A DNA stretch of 64,000 nucleotides from Kosakonia sacchari (lineage in GTDB: Bacteria > Pseudomonadota > Gammaproteobacteria > Enterobacterales > Enterobacteriaceae). Shown here piece after piece: positions 58,312 through 64,000 of this stretch (positions within the stretch are counted from its first letter, which is position 1; every line of letters begins with the position of its first letter). The position numbers were made by a program, and so were the translations under genes. The stretch is from positions 147,156-211,155 of the forward strand of contig FOAY01000007.1 in NCBI GenBank assembly GCA_900109485.1. Direction: 5' to 3'. Below the pieces are notes generated by a model. It did no database searches. It was not told the DNA's origin and saw nothing but the letters and a program-made list of their open reading frames with translations.

Positions 58312-60159
58312 GTGTTAAACCGTTATCCTTTGTGGAAGTACATCATGCTGGTCGTCGTGATTATCGTCGGCCTGCTTTACGCACTTCCCAACCTGTATGG
58401 TGAGGATCCGGCTGTTCAGATCACTGGCGCGCGCGGCGTCGCCGCCAGTGAGCAAACGCTGATCCAGGTCCAGAAAAATTTACAAGAAGAAAAAATCAAC
58501 GCGAAGTCCGTGGCACTGGAAGATGGCGCTATTCTCGCTCGCTTTGATTCGACTGACACACAGCTGCGCGCCCGCGAGGTGCTGGTCAGCGCGTTAGGCG
58601 ATCAATACGTTGTAGCTCTTAACCTTGCTCCTGCAACGCCTCGCTGGCTGACCGCCATCAAAGCCGAGCCGATGAAACTCGGTCTCGATTTACGCGGCGG
58701 CGTGCACTTCCTGATGGAAGTGGACATGCAAACAGCGCTGACCAAGCTGCAGGAACAGAATATGGACAGCCTGCGCAGCGATCTGCGCGATAAAGGGATC
58801 CCTTACACCACCGTGCGTAAGGAAGATAATTATGGCCTGAGCATCCAGTTCCGCGACAGCGCGGCGCGCGATCAGGCGAATACTTACCTGACCAGCCGCC
58901 ACCGCGATCTGGTGCTCACCAATCAGGGCGACAACGTTCTGCGTGCGGTGATGAGCGATGCGCGTCTGAGTGAAGCGCGTGAATATGCTGTTCAGCAGAA
59001 CATCAATATTCTGCGTAACCGTGTGAACCAGCTCGGCGTTGCCGAACCGCTGGTGCAGCGCCAGGGCGCTGACCGCATCGTGGTTGAACTGCCGGGGATT
59101 CAGGATACTGCGCGTGCGAAAGAGATCCTGGGTGCGACCGCAACGCTGGAGTTCCGTCTGGTAAACAGCAGCGTGGACGCTTCTGCTGCGGCTGCCGGTC
59201 GTGTGCCGGGTGATTCCGAAGTGAAACAGACTCGCGAAGGCCAGCCGGTTGTGCTGTACAAACGCGTGATTCTGACCGGTGACCACATTACCGACTCCAC
59301 ATCCAGCCAGGATGAGTACAACCAGCCGCAGGTGAACATTTCACTGGATAGCGCGGGTGGCAACATCATGTCGAACTTCACCAAGGACAATATCGGCAAG
59401 CCGATGGCGACCCTGTTTGTGGAGTACAAAGACAGCGGTAAGAAAGATGCCAATGGCCGTGCGGTGCTGGTGAAACAGGAAGAGGTGATTAACATCGCCA
59501 ACATCCAGTCTCGCCTCGGTAACAGCTTCCGCATTACCGGTATCAGCAACCCGACCGAAGCGCGTCAGCTCTCGCTGCTGCTGCGTGCCGGTGCGCTGAT
59601 TGCGCCGATTCAGATTGTGGAAGAACGTACCATTGGTCCAACGCTGGGTGCGCAGAACATCACTCAGGGTCTGGAAGCCTGTCTGGCGGGTCTGGTGGTG
59701 TCGATCATCTTCATGATCTTCTTCTATAAGAAGTTTGGTCTGATCGCAACGTCTGCGCTGGTGGCGAACCTGGTGCTTATCGTCGGTATCATGTCGCTGT
59801 TGCCTGGCGCAACGCTGACCATGCCGGGGATTGCGGGCGTCGTGTTAACCCTTGCGGTCGCGGTGGATGCGAACGTACTGATAAACGAACGTATTAAGGA
59901 AGAGCTGAGCAACGGGCGTTCCGTCCAGCAGGCGATTCACGAAGGTTATCAGGGCGCATTTTCATCGATTTTCGATGCGAACGTCACCACGTTGATTAAA
60001 GTGCTTATTCTGTACGCAGTAGGTACTGGCTCGATTAAAGGGTTCGCAATTACCACCGGTATCGGTGTGGCGACCTCCATGTTTACCGCTATCGTCGGTA
60101 CCCGTGCCATCGTCAACCTGTTGTACGGCGGCAAACGCATTAACAAGCTGTCTATCTGA
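58312..60159 (+). CDS. secD: SecD, protein translocase subunit
   Basis: A 615-residue SecD, equal to E. coli, with a GTG start behind AAAGGGAA. RND-like membrane protein with a large periplasmic P1 domain (about 40-450, including [16 protein letters not shown]) and six membrane segments; [17 protein letters not shown] carries the proton-path aspartate. Uses the proton gradient to complete Sec export. Confidence 0.98.
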   Translation: MLNRYPLWKYIMLVVVIIVGLLYALPNLYGEDPAVQITGARGVAASEQTLIQVQKNLQEEKINAKSVALEDGAILARFDSTDTQLRAREVLVSALGDQYVVALNLAPATPRWLTAIKAEPMKLGLDLRGGVHFLMEVDMQTALTKLQEQNMDSLRSDLRDKGIPYTTVRKEDNYGLSIQFRDSAARDQANTYLTSRHRDLVLTNQGDNVLRAVMSDARLSEAREYAVQQNINILRNRVNQLGVAEPLVQRQGADRIVVELPGIQDTARAKEILGATATLEFRLVNSSVDASAAAAGRVPGDSEVKQTREGQPVVLYKRVILTGDHITDSTSSQDEYNQPQVNISLDSAGGNIMSNFTKDNIGKPMATLFVEYKDSGKKDANGRAVLVKQEEVINIANIQSRLGNSFRITGISNPTEARQLSLLLRAGALIAPIQIVEERTIGPTLGAQNITQGLEACLAGLVVSIIFMIFFYKKFGLIATSALVANLVLIVGIMSLLPGATLTMPGIAGVVLTLAVAVDANVLINERIKEELSNGRSVQQAIHEGYQGAFSSIFDANVTTLIKVLILYAVGTGSIKGFAITTGIGVATSMFTAIVGTRAIVNLLYGGKRINKLSI

Positions 60160-60169
60160 GGAGTGCGTT

Positions 60170-61141
60170 GTGGCACAGGATTATACTGTTGAACAATTGA
60201 ACCACGGCCGTAAAGTCTGGGACTTTATGCGCTGGGACAACTGGGCTTTTATCATTTCCGGCGGGCTGCTGATCCTCTCCATTGTTGTGATGGGGGTTCG
60301 CGGCTTTAACTGGGGCCTGGACTTTACCGGCGGTACGGTTATTGAAATTTCGCTGGAAAAACCAGCGGACATGGATTTAATGCGTGACGCGCTGGAGAAA
60401 GCGGGCTTTGCGGATCCGCTGTTGCAGAACTTCGGCAGCAGCCGTGACATTATGGTGCGTATGCCGCCTGCGCAGGGTGAAACCGGCGGGCAGGTACTGG
60501 GCAGCAAAGTTGTCAGCGTGATTAACGAAGCGACCGACCAGAACGCTGCGGTGAAACGCATCGAATTCGTCGGCCCGAGTGTCGGGGCGGATTTGGCACA
60601 GACCGGCGGCATGGCGCTGCTGGTTGCGCTGATCTGTATCCTGATTTACGTTGGGTTCCGCTTCGAATGGCGTCTGGCGGCGGGTGTAGTTATCGCTCTG
60701 GCGCACGACGTGATCATTACCATGGGCGTGCTGTCGCTGTTCCATATTGAGATTGACCTGACCATCGTGGCATCGCTGATGTCGGTGATCGGCTACTCGC
60801 TCAACGACAGTATCGTGGTATCGGACCGTATTCGTGAGAACTTCCGCAAGATCCGTCGCGGTACGCCGTATGAGATCTTCAACATCTCGCTGACGCAGAC
60901 CCTGCATCGTACCTTGATCACCTCCGGCACTACGCTGGTTGTGATCCTGATGCTGTATCTCTTTGGCGGCGCGATGCTGAAAGGCTTCTCGCTGACCATG
61001 CTGATCGGGGTTTCCATCGGTACGGCGTCTTCCATCTACGTTGCTTCGGCGCTGGCGCTGAAGCTGGGGATGAAGCGCGAACATCTGTTGCAGCAGAAAG
61101 TGGAGAAAGAGGGGGCGGATCAGCCGTCAATTCTGCCGTAA
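60170..61141 (+). CDS. secF: SecF, protein translocase subunit
   Basis: A 323-residue SecF, equal to E. coli, starting at the GTG at 60170 ([19 protein letters not shown]) behind GAGGAGTG; the longer frame overlaps secD and is not used. Six membrane segments, periplasmic domain with [16 protein letters not shown], and [20 protein letters not shown]. Ends at a strong terminator. Confidence 0.98.
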   Translation: MAQDYTVEQLNHGRKVWDFMRWDNWAFIISGGLLILSIVVMGVRGFNWGLDFTGGTVIEISLEKPADMDLMRDALEKAGFADPLLQNFGSSRDIMVRMPPAQGETGGQVLGSKVVSVINEATDQNAAVKRIEFVGPSVGADLAQTGGMALLVALICILIYVGFRFEWRLAAGVVIALAHDVIITMGVLSLFHIEIDLTIVASLMSVIGYSLNDSIVVSDRIRENFRKIRRGTPYEIFNISLTQTLHRTLITSGTTLVVILMLYLFGGAMLKGFSLTMLIGVSIGTASSIYVASALALKLGMKREHLLQQKVEKEGADQPSILP

Positions 61142-61157
61142 GCTTGCTCTCAGCGCT

Positions 61158-61188
61158 AAAAAACCGCAGCCGGTGCTGCGGTTTTTTT
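61158..61188 (+). terminator. Terminator of the secDF operon
   Basis: AAAACCGCAGC (61160-61170) pairs with GCTGCGGTTTT (61175-61185), running into more T residues. Confidence 0.93.
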
Positions 61189-61356
61189 ATATCTGCTGAT
61201 TATAAGAACGCCGTTTTTATCCTCGTTTTAAATTAGTCCTGGAATTAACAAAGCTATAAGCGCGCATTTCTGTTTCATTCGAAATATTCATTCCGCCTGT
61301 TTTTGTTTTTTTGATAGAGTCTGCGGCACTTTCATTTTGCCCGCGAGAATCCCGAT

Positions 61357-61989
61357 GTGCTGAAGCTAAAAAAGGTGCTGATTGCTGACGATCATCCTAT
61401 TTATCTGATGGGATTACGGGCACTGCTTAACCCACTTTCCGGTCAGTATCACATTGTTGATGAAGCCATGACCACCGACGAACTGGTGGTGAAGCTTGAG
61501 CAGCAATCTGCGGATATTTTAATCACCGACTTCAGCATGCCGGGTACCCGGTACAATGACGGGCTGGCGCTGATACAGCTTGTGAAAAGACGCTGGCCTG
61601 AACTATTAATCATCGTCGTTACCATGGTGAGCAATCCTGGTCTCCAGCGTTCGCTAATGCGTCTTGGCGTACATCGCGTGCTGAATAAAGCCAGCCTCTC
61701 TACCGAATTGCTGCATACGATGAAAAGCCTGACCTCCACAATGGCGGCAGGCCGGATCGGTAGCATCAAAGAGCGAACAACGACGAAAACAGCGGTTCAC
61801 TTAACACCGAAAGAGAATGAAGTTCTGCGTCTGTTGCTGCGCGGAATGACGGTGAATGAAATCAGCGTCAGGCTGAGCCGTACCAAGCAGACCGTTAGCG
61901 CGCAAAAGAAGAGCGCGATGCGGAAATTAGGCGCCACGTCGGAGTATGAGCTTTATCAGTCCGTGCAGCAGCTCGGATTAATCAGTTAA
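61357..61989 (+). CDS. RcsB/FimZ-like LuxR-family response regulator
   Basis: A 210-residue NarL/LuxR-type regulator with a GTG start (MLKLKKVLIADDHPIYLMG). The receiver is complete: D11/D12, phospho-acceptor D58 in LITDFSMPGTRYNDG, T in VVTMVSNP and K in VLNKAS. The C-terminal helix-turn-helix is LTPKENEVLRLLLRGMTVNEISVRLSRTKQTVSAQKK. The receiver and the KKSAMRKLGA end resemble RcsB. Likely output of the relay encoded by the next two genes. E. coli has yajD/tsx here instead. Confidence 0.85.
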   Translation: MLKLKKVLIADDHPIYLMGLRALLNPLSGQYHIVDEAMTTDELVVKLEQQSADILITDFSMPGTRYNDGLALIQLVKRRWPELLIIVVTMVSNPGLQRSLMRLGVHRVLNKASLSTELLHTMKSLTSTMAAGRIGSIKERTTTKTAVHLTPKENEVLRLLLRGMTVNEISVRLSRTKQTVSAQKKSAMRKLGATSEYELYQSVQQLGLIS

Positions 61990-62000
61990 GTCAGGTTGTT

Positions 62001-62717
62001 ATGCAGGGATTGCCACTTCTGGTTATTACTCACCGTTGCGCGCAGCAGTACAGATTACAGCGCGCGTACCCACAAAAGCGTGTTGCTGGATTCAACGAAG
62101 CACTCGGCCTGCTTAAGCAACATCGGTACCACGCCATAGCTTTCGAGCTCGACGAGCAGGAAAAGGCGGGCTGTGACGCTCTGGAAAGCATTCTTGCCGC
62201 AGAACTGGCGGGCGAGGTGGCGACAACGCCGCTGCTGCTGGGCTGTAGTGATTGGTCGCAGGCGCAGGAGGAGAATCGGCTGCGGCTCAAAGGCTTTGAT
62301 CGACTGCTGCCGCTGATGTTTTCTGATGAGCAGGTCAGGGCTATTCCACTCAGGCCAGAGCCGGATCTGCATGAACTCTGCGCGCTGGCCGGTCACCAGC
62401 AGCCGGTTATAGAGGCGATGATCCCGACGCTGCTGCGAACGTTAAGCAGCGATCTCCGCCAACTGGAAAACCTGCAACGTGATGGATCGCTGATCCAGAT
62501 AGCCGATCTGGCGCACCGCATGAAATCCTCTTTTCACCTGTTGGGCATGCGTTATGCCCGGCGCCGTTGCATCACCATGGAAAGATTGCCTGCTCTACTC
62601 CACGAGCAGCGGGTAAGTGAAACGCAGGCCACGAAGATGCGCCATCGCTTTGGTATTGCGGTGCATGAAAGTTATCAATTTTTGCAGAGAGCGTTGGGCG
62701 TTACATCGAATGAATAG
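62001..62717 (+). CDS. Degenerate receiver plus HPt phosphotransfer protein
   Basis: A 238-residue protein, 11 bases after the regulator. Residues 4-115 look like a receiver fold lacking its chemistry: no N-terminal acidic pair (VITHRCAQQ), Glu (E49, AIAFELDE) at the phospho-acceptor position, and no Lys-Pro (GFDRLLPLM). Residues about 122-235 are an HPt domain with H172 in DLAHRMKSSFHLLG, matching AHxLKGS. It could carry phosphate from the sensor kinase to the regulator. Homology of the N-terminal half is inferred from pattern only. Confidence 0.65.
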   Translation: MQGLPLLVITHRCAQQYRLQRAYPQKRVAGFNEALGLLKQHRYHAIAFELDEQEKAGCDALESILAAELAGEVATTPLLLGCSDWSQAQEENRLRLKGFDRLLPLMFSDEQVRAIPLRPEPDLHELCALAGHQQPVIEAMIPTLLRTLSSDLRQLENLQRDGSLIQIADLAHRMKSSFHLLGMRYARRRCITMERLPALLHEQRVSETQATKMRHRFGIAVHESYQFLQRALGVTSNE

Positions 62718-64000
62718 ATCAGACAGGATGGCAAAATACCCGATTTTTCCTTTCCTCAGGCGTGCAGGGGTTGTGCTGTGTCTTCTCTGTACGTTTGTTG
62801 TGGCGGCGCAGGGTGCCGATGAGGTGAAGGACGCCCGGCGGCCTTTCTTCTCGCCCAGCGAAAAGCAGTGGATCCGCGAGCATCCGGTCATCCGCGTGCT
62901 GGCTTTTGATGCCAGCGCGCCGATGAGTTTTATCGATAAGAAACTGAATTTCAGTGGTATCAGCGCCGATCTGCTGACCATGGTGCGTATCCGTACCGGT
63001 CTCAATTTTGTGGTCTCCGATGTCAGCAGTTTCGAGGCGCTGAGCGAAAAGATCGCCGCCGGAGAGGCCGATATGGTGGCCGGTATCCCCGCCGGTCGTT
63101 TGCCGGAATTACGCTATTCGCGCGTCTGGCTGACCAGTAAATATGTCCTGTTGACGCGGAGCAAAACGCCAGCGGTAAGCACGCTTGATGCACTTTCTGA
63201 TCGTTTCGTTGCCGTGCGTGAAGGCACGTTGATCGCACGCTATCTTGCTGCGCAATATCCGCAGATCAACGTGATCGGCACCCGCAGTCTGACGGATGCC
63301 GTGGATATGCTGTCCGCAGGCCAGGTGGATGCGGCGATTGGCATTGAGGCGAATACGGATTATCAAATCAGACGGATTGGCAGCGATAAGATTGATATTT
63401 CCAGCCTGCAAGAGGTCAATCCCCTGCACGTCGCTTTCGGCGTTTCAGCGGCCGCGCCGGAACTGCTCTCGATCCTCGATAAAGTGCTGGATACCATTCC
63501 GGATAATGATTATCAGCGGCTTGGCAGCGGCTGGCGCTACGAAGGCGGCGCATTCTGGCAGCGCTGGCGGCAACATCTTTGGCAAATCGGCGCACCCGCA
63601 ACGATGGTGTTGATTCTCTCGCTGCTGTGGGGGCTTTCATTGCGGCGTCAGGTTAAACAGCGCACGCGCATGCAGTTGCGGCTCAAAGAGCAGCTTACGT
63701 ATATGTATAACATTATGCATGCCGTTCCCTGGCCGATGGTGGTGCGTAACCTTGAAGGCAAGATGATTGATTGCAATGCTCGCTTCCTGGCTGAAATGAA
63801 GGTTGCACGCGGCGATGTGCTTGGTGAAACTATCGACGTTTTGCCGTTGCCTGAATATCTGAAGCGCGGATTCCGCCACGATTATGTGGACGTTATTGAG
63901 ACGGGACGGCCGCAGATGGGCGATCGGGTGCTGGCGCTGGATCACAGCACCAAACCGCGCACCGTTTTCCACTGGATCATTCCTTTCCATGATAGCGATG
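62710..64000 (+). CDS. EvgS/BvgS-like sensor kinase, cut by window end
   Basis: The first 430 residues of a larger protein. Start at 62710 overlaps the HPt gene stop (ATGAATAG); an in-frame ATG at 62728 is also possible. After a signal/anchor segment (AGVVLCLLCTFVVAAQG) comes one periplasmic SBP_bac_3-type domain (about 48-280: EKQWIREHPVIRVLAFD, GEADMVAGIPAGRLPELRYS, VAVREGTLIARYLA). Then a membrane segment (about 293-313) and a PAS domain (MYNIMHAVPWPMVVRNLEGKM). EvgS and BvgS have two periplasmic domains; this has one. The kinase and any receiver lie beyond 64000. Confidence 0.82.
   Translation, partial: MNRSDRMAKYPIFPFLRRAGVVLCLLCTFVVAAQGADEVKDARRPFFSPSEKQWIREHPVIRVLAFDASAPMSFIDKKLNFSGISADLLTMVRIRTGLNFVVSDVSSFEALSEKIAAGEADMVAGIPAGRLPELRYSRVWLTSKYVLLTRSKTPAVSTLDALSDRFVAVREGTLIARYLAAQYPQINVIGTRSLTDAVDMLSAGQVDAAIGIEANTDYQIRRIGSDKIDISSLQEVNPLHVAFGVSAAAPELLSILDKVLDTIPDNDYQRLGSGWRYEGGAFWQRWRQHLWQIGAPATMVLILSLLWGLSLRRQVKQRTRMQLRLKEQLTYMYNIMHAVPWPMVVRNLEGKMIDCNARFLAEMKVARGDVLGETIDVLPLPEYLKRGFRHDYVDVIETGRPQMGDRVLALDHSTKPRTVFHWIIPFHDSD

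Overview
The window is chromosomal DNA of an enterobacterium. Its right two thirds follows the gene order of the E. coli 8.3-9.3 minute region almost gene for gene: hemB, ampH, sbmA-yaiW, yaiY, yaiZ, ddlA, iraP, phoA-psiF, proC, yaiI, aroL-yaiA-aroM, ppnP, rdgC, mak, sbcCD, phoBR, brnQ, proY, malZ, acpH, queA-tgt-yajC-secDF. It is not E. coli or Salmonella. dgcC and araJ are absent from their usual places, and there are several insertions: a lactone-oxidase/glycosyltransferase pair, an ornithine-lipid synthase, a minimal ethanolamine operon, an extensin-like protein, an MdtG-like efflux pump and an EvgAS-type relay. A soil- or plant-associated relative such as Kosakonia or Enterobacter is my inference, not a proven assignment. 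No tRNA, rRNA, CRISPR array, insertion sequence or prophage was seen.

Left accessory region (1-16.2 kb). A five-gene LivFGMHK-type ABC importer is transcribed leftwards. Divergent from it is dgcN-dgcA plus a D-amino-acid aminotransferase, which together look like a D-amino-acid/D-glutamate catabolic unit with its own importer. A tandem BIME/REP array separates this from a coupled pair (FAD aldonolactone-oxidase-like enzyme and GT8 glycosyltransferase), a D-2-hydroxyacid dehydrogenase, and eat-eutB-eutC. The eat promoter has a textbook sigma-54 -24/-12 element and an NtrC-type upstream site, pointing to ethanolamine use as a nitrogen source.

Middle region (16-36.5 kb). An OlsF-type bifunctional acyltransferase carries a candidate Pho box in its promoter. 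Then come hemB, ampH, a cysteine hydrolase, sbmA-yaiW, ddlA, the extensin-like and MFS genes, iraP, phoA (with Pho box), psiF, a Rieske/FAD reductase in the place of dgcC, proC, the TyrR-type aroL-yaiA-aroM block and ppnP. Cell-envelope, phosphate and aromatic-acid functions dominate.

Right region (35.6-64 kb). rdgC, mak, sbcCD, phoBR (Pho box), brnQ, proY, a 2-hydroxyacid dehydrogenase and malZ are followed by an accessory three-gene operon (isochorismatase-like hydrolase, membrane ABM-domain protein, YtcJ-like amidohydrolase). After it come a 2-Cys peroxiredoxin, acpH and the queA-tgt-yajC-secD-secF export/tRNA-modification block. The window ends inside a regulatory cluster: an RcsB-like regulator, an unusual degenerate-receiver plus HPt protein, and an EvgS-like sensor kinase cut off by the window edge.
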